Assembly: GCA_006738865.1 (NCBI GenBank)
Contig: AP019701.1
Coordinates: 2,538,001 to 2,602,000, forward strand
Source: Allostella sp. ATCC 35155
GTDB lineage: Bacteria; Pseudomonadota; Alphaproteobacteria; ATCC43930; Allostellaceae
Reading direction: 5' to 3'
Length of the DNA: 64,000 nucleotides
Shown here: positions 53,949 to 63,958 of the stretch, piece after piece
Position numbering within the stretch: the stretch's first letter is position 1
Layout of the letters: each line of letters opens with the position of its first letter
Notes under the pieces: generated by a model
What the model was told of the DNA's origin: nothing
The model's input: only the letters and a program-made list of their open reading frames with translations
The model's database searches: none
Position numbers and translations under genes: made by a program

Positions 53949-54988
53949 GGGATTCTGTCCTCGGTTGGAGAGTGGAGCGGGACGGCATCGGGCCGCGGCC
54001 CAAGGGATTCCCCGGGCCGCAGCGCGAATGGCAGGTAAATCCGGTCGGAGCCGGGATCGCCGGAATCCAGCAGCAGTTCGGCTGCGCGACGACCCATCGC
54101 GCGGGCCGGCTGGATGATCGTGGTCAGCCGAGGCGCGCAGAGTTCCCCGACGGCGATGCCGTCGAAGCCGGCGACCGACACGTCGTCGGGCACCCGCAGC
54201 CCGAGATCGAGCAGAGCCCGCACCGTCGCCAGCGCCAGGAGATCGTTGGAGGCGAAGAGCGCCGTCGGAGGCTCGGGGTGCGCCAGCAGGTCGGCGAGCG
54301 GCGCCGCGAGGCGAAGCTCCGAGAACTCGACCTCCAGCAGTTCGGGGTCACTTGCGCCATGGCCTTCGAGCATGGCTCGGAACCCGGAATGGCGCAGGCG
54401 CGAGCGGTCCGATTGCCGAAAGCGGCCGGCAATCATGGCGACCTTGCGATGGCCGAGCCGCAGCATGCGTTCGGCCACGGCGCCGGCCGCCGCGGCATTG
54501 TCGACCGAGACGAAGCGGCGTCCGCGATCCGAAGGCTCGTTGTAGGCGAGGATGAAGGGCGTCCCCGTCCGCTCCAGCGTGTCGAGGGTCGCGCTGCGGT
54601 CGCCGTCGGCAACGGTCAGGACCAGTCCCTCGACCCGATCGGACAGCAGTGCGTCGATGGCCCGGGATTCGCGGTCGGCGTCGTATTCCGTCGTCGCGAC
54701 CAGAACCGAGTAGCCGCGCTCGGCAGCCGCGTCCTGGACGCCGCCGACGCTCTCGGCGAAGATCGGGTTCGACAGCGACGGGACGAGCACGCCGATCGTC
54801 CGGCTGCGCGCGGCCTTCAGGCTCCGACCGATCGCATTCGGGCGGAAGCCGAGGGCGTCGATCGCGTTGCGAACGCGCGCGGCGCTGTCCGCGCTGACCG
54901 CGCCATTGCCCGTCAGGACTCGCGATACGGTCGCGATGGACAGCCCTGCTTGGGCCGCCACATCCCTGATCGTCGCCGGCCGACCCAC
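53942..54988 (-). CDS. LacI family transcriptional regulator
   Basis: This 348-residue repressor has the N-terminal helix-turn-helix (TIRDVAAQAGLSIATVSRVLTG), hinge helix (AIGRSLKAARSRTIGVLVPS) and periplasmic-binding-protein-like ligand domain ending in TTIIQPARAMGRRAAELLL. The GTG start has GGAGGGAGGGAG just upstream. It leads the importer operon and has operator-like palindromes in its own promoter, so it probably controls itself and the transporter. LacI proteins mostly sense sugars or nucleosides, which hints at the transported ligand. Confidence 0.94.
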   Translation of the reverse strand: MGRPATIRDVAAQAGLSIATVSRVLTGNGAVSADSAARVRNAIDALGFRPNAIGRSLKAARSRTIGVLVPSLSNPIFAESVGGVQDAAAERGYSVLVATTEYDADRESRAIDALLSDRVEGLVLTVADGDRSATLDTLERTGTPFILAYNEPSDRGRRFVSVDNAAAAGAVAERMLRLGHRKVAMIAGRFRQSDRSRLRHSGFRAMLEGHGASDPELLEVEFSELRLAAPLADLLAHPEPPTALFASNDLLALATVRALLDLGLRVPDDVSVAGFDGIAVGELCAPRLTTIIQPARAMGRRAAELLLDSGDPGSDRIYLPFALRPGESLGPRPDAVPLHSPTEDRIPC

Positions 54989-55057
54989 GCGCGCTCCCTC
55001 CCTCCGCTACCTCGCGGAAGGAGGATGGCCGAAGGGGATGGCAGCCGGATTACGCTC

Positions 55058-55071
55058 CGGAAACGGCTCCG
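55058..55071. promoter_or_regulatory. Imperfect LacI-type operator (O2)
   Basis: The core GGAAACGGCTCC at 55059-55070 matches the perfect operator nearby except for two central bases, and flanking C and G extend the symmetry. Its centre is 21 bp from the other site, two turns of the helix, so repressor dimers would sit on the same face. It lies between the perfect site and the regulator start. Confidence 0.6.
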
Positions 55072-55078
55072 TGAAGAT

Positions 55079-55092
55079 TGGAAACGTTTCCA
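55079..55092. promoter_or_regulatory. Perfect LacI-type operator (O1)
   Basis: TGGAAACGTTTCCA is a perfect 14-bp palindrome with a central CpG, the hallmark of LacI/PurR-family operators. It lies 91 bp before the LacI-type gene and 16 bp after the DUF1467 stop. It probably binds the adjacent regulator. Confidence 0.82.
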
Positions 55093-55107
55093 GCGAGCCC
55101 GGGAGGG

Positions 55108-55344
55108 CTACGGCCCGCGGAAGCTGATGAGGTCGGTGGTCGCCAGCCACTCCACGACGAGCCACAGCACCGCCGCCAGGACGGTGGTCACGGCGGCCTT
55201 GAGAAGCAGGCGCGGTCGTTCCGGTGCACTTTCGGCGTGCCCGGGGGCCGCCTTGTCGGGCACGCGGACGCCCCAGGGCAGCACGGCGAACAGCACCGTC
55301 CACCACAGTACCAGGTAGACCGCGATGCCGGTCCCGATCGACAT
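55108..55344 (-). CDS. DUF1467 family membrane protein
   Basis: This 78-residue protein has two membrane segments (GIAVYLVLWWTVLFAVLPW and LKAAVTTVLAAVLWLVVEWL) separated by a short polar loop (GVRVPDKAAPGHAES). This is the DUF1467 layout, found in alphaproteobacteria between mce and proS. Its function is unknown. It starts 5 bp after mce and is the last gene of the nuo-birA-coaX-rnj-mce run. Confidence 0.88.
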   Translation of the reverse strand: MSIGTGIAVYLVLWWTVLFAVLPWGVRVPDKAAPGHAESAPERPRLLLKAAVTTVLAAVLWLVVEWLATTDLISFRGP

Positions 55345-55349
55345 GGCGG

Positions 55350-55754
55350 TCAGACCTGCTCGATCTCGACCAGCGTACCCGCGAAATCCTTGGGATGCAG
55401 GAACAGCACCGGCTTGTCGTGGGCACCGATCTTCGGCTCGCCGTCGCCCAGTACGCGGGCCCCCGTCGCCTTGAGGTGATCGCGCGCGGCGAGGATGTCC
55501 TCGACCTCGTAGCAGACGTGATGCATGCCGCCGGACGGGTTGCGCGCCAGGAAGGCGGCGATCGGCGACTTCTCGCCCAGCGGGTGCAGGAGCTCGATCT
55601 TCGTGTTCGGCAGGGCGACGAAGACGACGGACACGCCGTGCGCCGGCAGTTCGACGGCTTCGGAAACCTCCGCCCCCAGGACATCCCGGTACATGGCGGA
55701 GGCCGCCGCGAGGTCCGGCACGGCGATCGCGACATGGTTGAGGCGGCCAATCAT
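55350..55754 (-). CDS. mce: Methylmalonyl-CoA epimerase
   Basis: This 134-residue vicinal-oxygen-chelate protein interconverts (2R)- and (2S)-methylmalonyl-CoA in propionate metabolism. It has LNHVAIAVPDL, MHHVCYEVEDI and LVEIEQV, with metal ligands in the HVAIAV, HHVCYEV and VEIE strands. The ATG at 55754 fits the family start; a GTG nine bases upstream is the alternative. Location between rnj and DUF1467 is standard in alphaproteobacteria. Confidence 0.93.
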   Translation of the reverse strand: MIGRLNHVAIAVPDLAAASAMYRDVLGAEVSEAVELPAHGVSVVFVALPNTKIELLHPLGEKSPIAAFLARNPSGGMHHVCYEVEDILAARDHLKATGARVLGDGEPKIGAHDKPVLFLHPKDFAGTLVEIEQV

Positions 55755-55775
55755 CGCCGGCACGTTCCCTGAAAA

Positions 55776-57467
55776 TCAGATCCGCATGAGATGTACGGTC
55801 GTCGCCGGACGTTTTCCACGCTGTTCGCGAACATAACGTCGCAGCGCCGTCGCCACGGCAGCCTCGACCGCCGCGTCCTCGCGCCGGTCCTGCCGGCTGA
55901 GCCGGTCGAGCACCGCGGTCGCGGCCCGGCCCATGGCGGCCAGACTGTCCCGGTCGGCCTCCGGATCGAACAGGCCGGGCGCCGACACCTTGGCCGGGGC
56001 CTGCGCCCTGCCCTCGCGGTCCAGCACCAGGGTGGCCACGACGGCCCCTTCGCTGGCGATCCGGTTGCGGGCCTTGAACGACGGTCCCTCGATCGGCAGC
56101 AGCGCCTCGCCCTGCAGTGCCAGCCGGCCGGACGGCACCTGGGCGACGATGGCCGGGGTGCCGGGCGCGAGGCGGATCAGCGAGCCGTTCGCGGTGACGA
56201 GCGCCTGCGGCACCTGGCAGGTGCGGGCGAGTTCGGCATGGGCGACCATGTGGCGATGCTCGCCGTGAACCGGGATCGCCAGCTGCGGGCGCACCCACTG
56301 GTACATGCGCACGAGCTCGTCGCGGCAGGGGTGGCCCGAGACATGGACGAAGTGATCGCGCTCGGTCAGCACCTCCACGCCGAGGCGCAGCAGGTCGTCC
56401 TGCAGCCGCCCGATCGCCTTCTCGTTCCCCGGAATGATGCGCGAGGAGAAAATGCAGGCGTCGCCGCGCTCGAACGTCACCTTCGGATGGTCGCCGCGGG
56501 CGATCCGCGGCAGCGCCGCCCGGGGCTCGCCCTGGCTGCCGGTGCAGACCATCAGCACCCGCTCGCGCGGCAGCCAGGCCGCCTCGCGGTCGTCGACGAA
56601 CGGAATGTCCGGATCGAGATAGCCGCTCTCTCGGGCAGCGGCCACGATCCGCCAGAGCGAGCGCCCGACGAGCGCGATCTCGCGATTGGTCGCCTTTGCG
56701 ACGTCGATCAAGGACTGCAGCCGCGCCACGTTCGAGGCGAAGCAGGCGACGGCGACGCGGGCCTCGCAGCGCTCGACCAGCGCCAGCAGCGCGCTGCGGA
56801 CGTCCGCCTCCGATCCCGCCTCGCCCTCGCGCATGGCATTCGTGGAATCGCCCACCATCGCCAGGACGCCCTCGTCGCCCAGGGCCTTCAGCGCCGCCTC
56901 GTCGGCGACCGGGCCGACGAGCGGGTCGGGATCGAGCTTCCAGTCGCCGGTATGCAGCACCGTCCCCTGCCCCGTCCGGATGACGACCGCGTTGGGCTCG
57001 GGGATCGAATGCGTCAGCGTGATCAGCTCGAGATCGAACGGCCCGACCGAGAACTTGCCGCTCATCGGGATGACCGTGATCGGCAGATCCGACAGCCCGG
57101 TATCGGCCAGCTTGCGGCGCAGCAGCGCCGCCGTGAACGGGGTCGCGTAGACCGGGCACTGCAGCCGCGGCCAGAGATACTGGACCGCGCCGATATGGTC
57201 CTCGTGCGCGTGCGTCAGCACCAGCCCGGCCAGCGCGTCGCGACGATCGGCGATGAAGCCGATGTCCGGCATGATGACGTCGACGCCCGGCGTACTGTCG
57301 TCGCCGAAGGTGACACCGAGATCGATCATCAACCACTGCCCGCGATAGGCATAGAGATTGAGGTTCATCCCGATTTCGCCCGACCCGCCGAGGGCGAGGA
57401 AGTGCAGATCCTGCGGCGCGCCGGGTGGGAAGCTCGCCGGACGCGCCGGAGCGGGCGGCATGTTCAT
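55776..57467 (-). CDS. rnj: Ribonuclease J
   Basis: This 563-residue metallo-beta-lactamase/beta-CASP RNase has LALGGSGEIGMN, the metal motif THAHEDHIGA, HTGDWKLD, GDSTNA and the beta-CASP motifs CTGSQGEPRAAL, SSRIIPGNE and HVSGHPCRDEL. RNase J is a 5' exonuclease/endonuclease for mRNA decay and rRNA maturation, present in alphaproteobacteria alongside RNase E. It overlaps coaX by 4 bp. Confidence 0.96.
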   Translation of the reverse strand: MNMPPAPARPASFPPGAPQDLHFLALGGSGEIGMNLNLYAYRGQWLMIDLGVTFGDDSTPGVDVIMPDIGFIADRRDALAGLVLTHAHEDHIGAVQYLWPRLQCPVYATPFTAALLRRKLADTGLSDLPITVIPMSGKFSVGPFDLELITLTHSIPEPNAVVIRTGQGTVLHTGDWKLDPDPLVGPVADEAALKALGDEGVLAMVGDSTNAMREGEAGSEADVRSALLALVERCEARVAVACFASNVARLQSLIDVAKATNREIALVGRSLWRIVAAARESGYLDPDIPFVDDREAAWLPRERVLMVCTGSQGEPRAALPRIARGDHPKVTFERGDACIFSSRIIPGNEKAIGRLQDDLLRLGVEVLTERDHFVHVSGHPCRDELVRMYQWVRPQLAIPVHGEHRHMVAHAELARTCQVPQALVTANGSLIRLAPGTPAIVAQVPSGRLALQGEALLPIEGPSFKARNRIASEGAVVATLVLDREGRAQAPAKVSAPGLFDPEADRDSLAAMGRAATAVLDRLSRQDRREDAAVEAAVATALRRYVREQRGKRPATTVHLMRI

Positions 57468-58261
57468 CCGCCGGAACCCTCCGGACCGGTCGCCCGGCGG
57501 TTCAGCGCGTGCACCTGGACGAGCCCGTAGAGCGTGAGGTCGCCATCGACATGATCGAACACCTTGGTTGCCTCCGCGAAGAGCGGGACCAGCCCACCCG
57601 TACCGATGACCTTGAGCGGCGCGCCCCATTCCTCGCGGATGCGGGCGACGATGCCTTCGACGAGGCCGATATAGCCCCAGTAGACGCCCGACTGCATGCA
57701 GGGGACGGTGGACCGGCCGATGACCCGCTCCGGCCGCTTGATGTCGACCCGCGGCAGTCGCGCCGCCGCCATGTGCAACGCCTGGAGCGAGAGATTGATC
57801 CCCGGGGCGATGACGCCGCCGTTGTAGTTCCCGCCCTCGTCGATGACGTCGAAGGTGGTGGCGGTGCCGAAATCGACGATGATGGCCGGGCCGCCATAGC
57901 GGCGATGCGCCGCCAGCGCGTTGACCATGCGGTCGGCCCCGACCTCCCGCGGCCGGTCGACATGCGCCTCGACGCCGAGTTCGACCCCGGCATTGCCGAC
58001 GACCAGCGGCTCGCAGCGGAAATAGCGCCGGCACATGCCGACCACGTTGAACAGCGTCTCGGGCACGACCGTGGCGACGACGATGGCCGTCACCCGCTGC
58101 GGCTCGATCCAGTCGAGCCCCATCAGCTGGGTCAGCCAGGCGCCGTACTCGTCCGCGGTCCGGCGGGTGTCGGTGACGCAGCGCCACGTCGCGCGTGCGT
58201 CGTCGCCCTCCATCAGCGCGAAGACACTGTTGGTGTTGCCGATGTCGATGGCAAGCAGCAT
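57464..58261 (-). CDS. coaX: Type III pantothenate kinase
   Basis: This 265-residue ASKHA-fold kinase performs the first step of CoA synthesis. It has LLAIDIGNTNSVFAL (phosphate loop), GADRMVNALAAH (catalytic Asp), DFGTATTFDVID, GGVIAPGINLSLQAL and IGTGGLVPLF. Type III enzymes need a monovalent cation and are not inhibited by CoA. ATG at 58261 is used; the upstream frame belongs to birA sequence read out of frame. Confidence 0.96.
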   Translation of the reverse strand: MLLAIDIGNTNSVFALMEGDDARATWRCVTDTRRTADEYGAWLTQLMGLDWIEPQRVTAIVVATVVPETLFNVVGMCRRYFRCEPLVVGNAGVELGVEAHVDRPREVGADRMVNALAAHRRYGGPAIIVDFGTATTFDVIDEGGNYNGGVIAPGINLSLQALHMAAARLPRVDIKRPERVIGRSTVPCMQSGVYWGYIGLVEGIVARIREEWGAPLKVIGTGGLVPLFAEATKVFDHVDGDLTLYGLVQVHALNRRATGPEGSGG

Positions 58262-58266
58262 GGCCC

Positions 58267-59019
58267 TCACCTCGTCCGCAGCATGACGTCGCCGGCGACG
58301 ATCCGCCGGCGACCGGCCGCCGCGTCGAGCAGCAGCGCCCCGTCGATGTCGATGCCGCCGAAGCCGCCCTCCAGCACTTCCGCTCCGAGCCGGACCTGGA
58401 TCGGCCGGCCGGCGCCGATCGCCACGGCCGTCCAGGCGGCCCGCACCGGCGCGAACCCGTCGGCCAGCCAGACGCCGTACCAGCATGCGAAGCGCTGCGA
58501 CAGCAACTCGCGTACGGTCGCGACCGTGACCGCGGCGTGCCGCGCGAGGGCGGTCACGGCATAGGGCGCATCGGTCGGATCAGTCGCGACATTGATGCCG
58601 ATGCCGGACACGACGTGCCGCAGCCCGTCCGGCGCCGCCTCGGTCTCCGTCAGGATGCCGCAGACCTTGGCGCCCTCGACCAGGATGTCGTTCGGCCACT
58701 TGATCTCGATGCGGCGATCGGCCGGCAGCACGGCCCGGCACGTCTCGGCCGCGGCGAGCGCCGCCACGAAGGCGATGTCGGACAGGCGCGCCCCCGGCCC
58801 TGCCGGCGTCACCAGGAAGGAGCCGTAGAAGTTCCCGGGCGGCGACGCCCAGGCCCGTCCCATGCGCCCGCGACCCGATCCCTGGGACACGGCGGTGACG
58901 AGCGTGATGCCGGAGGCACCCGCCCGCGCCAGCTGGAACGCTTCGTCGTTGGTGCTGCCGACCGCCTCCAGTGCCACATGGCGGACCGCCGGGGGCGGCT
59001 CGCCCGTCGGACAGCTCAT
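58267..59019 (-). CDS. birA: Biotin-[acetyl-CoA-carboxylase] ligase
   Basis: This 250-residue ligase attaches biotin to carboxylases via biotinyl-AMP. It has STNDEAF, the GRGRMGRAW loop, [18 protein letters not shown] and GIGINV, plus the C-terminal SH3-like domain. It lacks the N-terminal winged helix of E. coli BirA (321 residues), so it is not a repressor. It overlaps nuoN by 4 bp, a typical alphaproteobacterial arrangement. Confidence 0.95.
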   Translation of the reverse strand: MSCPTGEPPPAVRHVALEAVGSTNDEAFQLARAGASGITLVTAVSQGSGRGRMGRAWASPPGNFYGSFLVTPAGPGARLSDIAFVAALAAAETCRAVLPADRRIEIKWPNDILVEGAKVCGILTETEAAPDGLRHVVSGIGINVATDPTDAPYAVTALARHAAVTVATVRELLSQRFACWYGVWLADGFAPVRAAWTAVAIGAGRPIQVRLGAEVLEGGFGGIDIDGALLLDAAAGRRRIVAGDVMLRTR

Positions 59020-60479
59020 CCCTTGACCAAGGCGGCGGCCGCGGTCGCGGCGGCCGTGAGCAACGGCGCGGGATAGAGGAAGAAGAACATCGTCACCAGG
59101 GCCGAGACGCCGATGATCGCATGGACTTCGCCGGACACGGTGCGGTCGAAACCTTCCGTCGGCTCATCGAAATACATGATCTTGACGATGCGCAGGTAGT
59201 AGTAGGCGCCGACGACGCTCGCCAGGACGCCGACGATGGCGAGCACGTAGAGGATCGGAACCTCCCGCGCGGCCTCGATCGCGGCCATGAAGACGTAGAG
59301 CTTGCTGAAGAACCCGGCGAGCGGCGGGATCCCGGCCATCGAGAACATGAAGATGGCCAGCGCCAGCGCCAGCAGCGGCCGCTGGCGGGACAGGCCGGCC
59401 AGATCGGCGATGCCCTCGACCGCCCGGTCCTTCTGGCGCATGCAGAGGATGATCGCGAAGGTGCCGGCGGTCATGAAGATGTAGATCGCCATGTAGATCA
59501 GCACGCCGCGCACGCCCGAAGCCGTGCCCGCCGCGAGCCCGACCAGCGCATAGCCGACATGGCCGATCGAGCTGTAGGCCATCAGGCGCTTGATGTTGGT
59601 CTGGTTGATGGCGGCGAACGCGCCCAGCACCATCGAGGCGATGGCGATGAAGACGATGATCTGGCGCCACTCGTCGACCAGTCCGCCCAGCGGCTCGATC
59701 ATGACGCGCACGAAGAGCGCGACGGCGGCAACCTTGGGCGCGACGGCGAAGAACGCCGTGACCGGGGTCGGCGCGCCCTCGTAGACGTCGGGCGTCCACA
59801 TGTGGAAGGGCACCGCCGAGACCTTGAAGGCGAGGCCCGCGGCCAGGAAGACGATGCCGAAGATCACGCCGATCGCCGGCTCGCCCTGCTGCAGCGTCGT
59901 CGCGAGCACGTCGAACGACGTCGTCCCGGCGAAGCCGTAGATGAGCGACGCGCCGTAGAGCAGCATGCAGGAGGAGAGCGCGCCCAGCACGAAGTACTTC
60001 AGCCCGGCCTCGGTCGAGCGCACCGTCTCCCGCCGGAACGCGGCCAGGACGTAGAGCGCGAGGCTCTGCAGCTCCAGCCCGAGATAGAGCGCGATGAGGT
60101 CGTTGGCCGACACCATCATCAGCATGCCGAGCGTCGCCAGCAGGATGAGGATGGGATATTCGAACCGGGCCTGGCCGTCGCGCTCGTTCTGGTCGGCGCC
60201 GAGCAGTACCGCCACGACCGATCCCAGCAGGATCAGCATCTTGGCGAAGGACGAGAAGGCGTCGGAGACGAAGGCGCCGAAGAAGGTGACGCGCTCGGCG
60301 CCGCCGCCCGCCGCCACGACGATGCCGGCCAGGATCAGCAGCAGGACGCTGAGCCAGGAGACGGTGCGGGACGAACGGTCGCCCGAGAAGACGCCGAACA
60401 TGAGCAGCGCCATGGCGCCGACGGCGAGCAGGATCTCCGGGAGCGCCGGGGCCAGTTCGGGAAACGCGACGGGAATCAT
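59016..60479 (-). CDS. nuoN: NADH-quinone oxidoreductase subunit N
   Basis: This 487-residue antiporter-like subunit of complex I has about 14 membrane helices. Conserved features are [17 protein letters not shown] (helix Glu), [20 protein letters not shown] (Lys in the proton channel) and [16 protein letters not shown]. It is one of three proton-pumping subunits. It lies 10 bp after nuoM. Confidence 0.97.
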   Translation of the reverse strand: MIPVAFPELAPALPEILLAVGAMALLMFGVFSGDRSSRTVSWLSVLLLILAGIVVAAGGGAERVTFFGAFVSDAFSSFAKMLILLGSVVAVLLGADQNERDGQARFEYPILILLATLGMLMMVSANDLIALYLGLELQSLALYVLAAFRRETVRSTEAGLKYFVLGALSSCMLLYGASLIYGFAGTTSFDVLATTLQQGEPAIGVIFGIVFLAAGLAFKVSAVPFHMWTPDVYEGAPTPVTAFFAVAPKVAAVALFVRVMIEPLGGLVDEWRQIIVFIAIASMVLGAFAAINQTNIKRLMAYSSIGHVGYALVGLAAGTASGVRGVLIYMAIYIFMTAGTFAIILCMRQKDRAVEGIADLAGLSRQRPLLALALAIFMFSMAGIPPLAGFFSKLYVFMAAIEAAREVPILYVLAIVGVLASVVGAYYYLRIVKIMYFDEPTEGFDRTVSGEVHAIIGVSALVTMFFFLYPAPLLTAAATAAAALVKG

Positions 60480-60489
60480 CGGGCGGTCC

Positions 60490-62004
60490 TCAGCGCTGCA
60501 CCAGGAAGATCGCCTGGCCGGCGGCCTCGGCGAGCTTCAGCCGATCGACGAGCTGCCCGACCGGGAGCTCCATCAGGTCGAGGAAGGAACTGGGATAGAT
60601 GCCCATCCACAGGACGAGCACGACCAGCGGGGCGAAGATCGCGATCTCGCGGCGGTCGAGGTCGAGCATCGCCTTGAGGTCGTCCCGCGTCAGCTTGCCG
60701 AAGATGACGCGGCGATAGAGATAGAGCATGTAGGTGCAGCCCAGCACCACGCCGGTCGTCGCCAGCAGCGCGACCCAGGTGTTGGCGCGGAAGGCGCCGA
60801 CCAGGACCAGGAACTCGCCGACGAACCCGCTCGTGCCGGGCAGGCCGACCGACGCCATCATGAAGAGCATGAAGACGACGGCGTATTTCGGCATCCGATG
60901 CACGAGGCCGCCATAGCGCGCGATCTCACGCGTGTGCAGCCGGTCGTAGACGACGCCGACGCAGAGGAAGAGCGCGCCCGAGACGATGCCGTGGCTCAGC
61001 ATCTGGAAGATCGCGCCTTCCATGCCCTGCTGCGTGAAGGTGAAGATGCCGAGCGTGACGTAGCCCATATGGGCGACCGACGAGTACGCGATCAGCTTCT
61101 TCATGTCCTCCTGGGCGAGCGCGACCAGCGAGGTGTAGATGATGGCGACGATGCTGAGGGTATAGACGAGCGGCGCGAAATAGACCGAGGCGTCGGGGAA
61201 CATCGGCAGCGAGAAGCGCAGGAACCCGTAGGCGCCCATCTTCAGCAGCACGCCCGCCAGGATGACCGACCCCGCGGTCGGCGCCTCGACATGCGCGTCC
61301 GGCAGCCAGGTATGGACCGGCCACATTGGCACCTTGACCGCGAACGAGGCGAAGAAGGCGAGCCACAGCCAGGTCTGGAGCGCCGGGGCGAAGGCGAACG
61401 CCATGGCCGTCGGGATGTCGGTCGAGCCGATCTGGACGTAGATGGCGAGGATCGCCAGCAGCATCAGGACCGAGCCCAGCAGCGTGTAGAGGAAGAACTT
61501 GAACGCGGCATAGACCCGGCGCTGGCCGCCCCAGATCCCGATGATCAGGAACATCGGGATCAGTACGCCCTCGAAGAAGATGTAGAACATCACGAAATCG
61601 AGGGACGAGAACATCCCGACCATCATGGTCTCGAGGACCAGGAAGGCGATGAGGTACTCCTTCACCCGCTTCTCGACCGCCTCCCACGACGCCAGCACGC
61701 AGATCGGCATCAGGAAGGTGGAGAGCAGGATGAAGAAGACGGAGATGCCGTCGACGCCGAGGTGATAGGTGATGTTGAAGTCGGCGATCCAGTTCGCCTT
61801 CTCGACGAACTGGAAGCCGGCCAGGCCCGGTTCGAAATCGATCCAGAGCAGCAGCGACAGCAGGAAATTGATGCACGTCGTCCACAGGGCGACGTTGCGC
61901 GCGTTGCGCGCGACCGTCTCCGCGTCGCCGCGGATCACGAAGATGAGCGCCGCCCCCACCAGTGGCAGGAAGGTGACGAGCGACAGGATCGGCAGGTCGG
62001 ACAT
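60490..62004 (-). CDS. nuoM: NADH-quinone oxidoreductase subunit M
   Basis: This 504-residue complex I membrane subunit has about 14 helices. It has [20 protein letters not shown] (key Glu), [21 protein letters not shown] and [15 protein letters not shown], typical of proton-translocating antiporter-like subunits. It lies 15 bp after nuoL. Confidence 0.98.
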   Translation of the reverse strand: MSDLPILSLVTFLPLVGAALIFVIRGDAETVARNARNVALWTTCINFLLSLLLWIDFEPGLAGFQFVEKANWIADFNITYHLGVDGISVFFILLSTFLMPICVLASWEAVEKRVKEYLIAFLVLETMMVGMFSSLDFVMFYIFFEGVLIPMFLIIGIWGGQRRVYAAFKFFLYTLLGSVLMLLAILAIYVQIGSTDIPTAMAFAFAPALQTWLWLAFFASFAVKVPMWPVHTWLPDAHVEAPTAGSVILAGVLLKMGAYGFLRFSLPMFPDASVYFAPLVYTLSIVAIIYTSLVALAQEDMKKLIAYSSVAHMGYVTLGIFTFTQQGMEGAIFQMLSHGIVSGALFLCVGVVYDRLHTREIARYGGLVHRMPKYAVVFMLFMMASVGLPGTSGFVGEFLVLVGAFRANTWVALLATTGVVLGCTYMLYLYRRVIFGKLTRDDLKAMLDLDRREIAIFAPLVVLVLWMGIYPSSFLDLMELPVGQLVDRLKLAEAAGQAIFLVQR

Positions 62005-62019
62005 GCGGAACCGGCCCCC

Positions 62020-63948
62020 TCAGATCCGGGCGTAGAGATACCAGCTGACGAGGACGACCACCCCGATCAGCATGGCGAAAGCATAGTGGTAGACATATCC
62101 CGACTGCAGCCGGCTGGCCTGGACCGACAGGCTGCGGGTCGCCGCGGCCACGCCGTCCGGCCCGACGCCGTCGATCAGCGCCCCGTCGCCGGTCTTCCAC
62201 AGGCCGCGGCCGAGATAGAAGGCCGGACGGACGAAGAGCCGGTCGTAGAGCTCGTCGAAGTACCACTTGTTGAAGAAGAAGCGGTGGATCGGCCGCAGCG
62301 CCTCGGCCGTCGCTTCCGGCAGTCCGGGTCGCAGGATGTAGGCGATCCAGGCGACGAGGATGCCGGCGACCGCGACGAAGATCGGCAGCAGCTTCACCCA
62401 GCCGGGAACATGGTGGGCCGCCTCGAGCGGGTCGTGCCGCTCGGCGACGAAGATGGCCGCGCCCCAGAACGCCTTGTGGTCGTGCCCGACGAAGGCCTCG
62501 TAGGCGAGCCAGCCCGAGAAGACCGCACCCAGCGCGAGGACCACGAGCGGGCCGATCATGACCGGCGGCGATTCATGGACATGCGCCATGACGTGCTCGT
62601 TGGCGCGCGGCTTGCCGTGGAAGGTCAGGAAGATCAGACGCCACGAGTAGAAGGCGGTCAGCAGCGCCGCGACGATACCGAGCCAGAAGGCGTATTGGCC
62701 GACGCCGCTGTGGGCGCCGTAGGCCGCCTCGAGGATGATGTCCTTCGAATAGAAGCCGGCGAAGAAGGGCAGCCCCGCCAGCGCAAGGCTGCCGATCCAC
62801 ATCATGGCATAGGTCGTCGGGATGAGGCGCCAGATGCCGCCCATGCGGCGCATGTCCTGCTCGTCCGACATGGCGTGGATGACCGAGCCGGCCCCCAGGA
62901 ACAGCAGCGCCTTGAAGAACGCATGCGTCATCAGGTGGAAGATCGCCGCCTGATAGGCCGAGACGCCGATGGCGAAGAACATGTAGCCGAGCTGGCTGCA
63001 GGTCGAATAGGCGATGACGCGCTTGATGTCGAACTGGGTCATGCCGACGGTGGCCGCGAAGATCGCCGTCGATGCGCCCACCACCGTCACCACCGCGAGC
63101 GCCGCCGGCGCGTACTCGAACACGGGCGACAGGCGGACCAGCATGAAGACGCCGGCCGTGACCATCGTCGCGGCATGGATCAGCGCCGACACCGGGGTCG
63201 GACCTTCCATCGCGTCGGGCAGCCAAGTGTGCAGGCCGAGCTGCGCCGACTTGCCCATCGCGCCGACGAAGAGCAGCAGGCAGGCGGTCGTCAGCGCATC
63301 GACCTCCATGCCGAGGAACTGGAAGGTCTTGCCCGCCATCTGCGGCGCGGCCTGGAACACCGCGTCGAACGACACCGTGCCGAACAGGAAGAAGATGGCC
63401 ATGATGCCGAGGGCGAAGCCGAAATCGCCGACGCGGTTGACGATGAAGGCCTTCATCGCCGCGGCATTGGCCGAGGGCCGGTCGTACCAGAAGCCGATCA
63501 GCAGGTAGGAGGCGACGCCGACGCCCTCCCAGCCGAAGAACATCTGCACGAAGTTGTCGGCGGTCACCAGCATCAGCATGAAGAACGTGAAGATGCTGAG
63601 ATAGGCCATGAAGCGCGGGATCGAGTGATCGTGCGACATGTAGCCCACGGAATAGACGTGGACCATCGCCGACACCGTGGTGACGACGAAGACCATCACC
63701 GCGGTCAGCGTGTCGAAGCGCAACGCCCAGGAGACCTCGAACGAGCCCGACGCCATCCAGGTGAAGAGCTCGACCGTCTGGGCCTGCTGCTGGAACCCGA
63801 TGGCGTAGAGCATCCACCAGCTGATCAGCATGCTGATCAGAAGCCCCCCGCAGGTGACGATCTGCGCCCCGCGGTCGCCGATCCAGCGACCGAAGAAACC
63901 GGCGACGACGGCCGCCAGCAGCGGCAGGAAGATAGCGACGGCGAACAT
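62020..63948 (-). CDS. nuoL: NADH-quinone oxidoreductase subunit L
   Basis: This 642-residue complex I subunit has about 16 helices, including the long lateral helix at the C-terminus. Motifs are [53 protein letters not shown] and [15 protein letters not shown]. Length is typical. It starts 10 bp after nuoK. Confidence 0.98.
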   Translation of the reverse strand: MFAVAIFLPLLAAVVAGFFGRWIGDRGAQIVTCGGLLISMLISWWMLYAIGFQQQAQTVELFTWMASGSFEVSWALRFDTLTAVMVFVVTTVSAMVHVYSVGYMSHDHSIPRFMAYLSIFTFFMLMLVTADNFVQMFFGWEGVGVASYLLIGFWYDRPSANAAAMKAFIVNRVGDFGFALGIMAIFFLFGTVSFDAVFQAAPQMAGKTFQFLGMEVDALTTACLLLFVGAMGKSAQLGLHTWLPDAMEGPTPVSALIHAATMVTAGVFMLVRLSPVFEYAPAALAVVTVVGASTAIFAATVGMTQFDIKRVIAYSTCSQLGYMFFAIGVSAYQAAIFHLMTHAFFKALLFLGAGSVIHAMSDEQDMRRMGGIWRLIPTTYAMMWIGSLALAGLPFFAGFYSKDIILEAAYGAHSGVGQYAFWLGIVAALLTAFYSWRLIFLTFHGKPRANEHVMAHVHESPPVMIGPLVVLALGAVFSGWLAYEAFVGHDHKAFWGAAIFVAERHDPLEAAHHVPGWVKLLPIFVAVAGILVAWIAYILRPGLPEATAEALRPIHRFFFNKWYFDELYDRLFVRPAFYLGRGLWKTGDGALIDGVGPDGVAAATRSLSVQASRLQSGYVYHYAFAMLIGVVVLVSWYLYARI

Positions 63949-63958
63949 CGGCCCGGCC

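Noticed and set aside
55108-57336. A 742-codon minus-strand frame joining rnj-region sequence to DUF1467
   Set aside because: Only its last 78 codons are a real gene (DUF1467). The rest is rnj and mce read out of frame.
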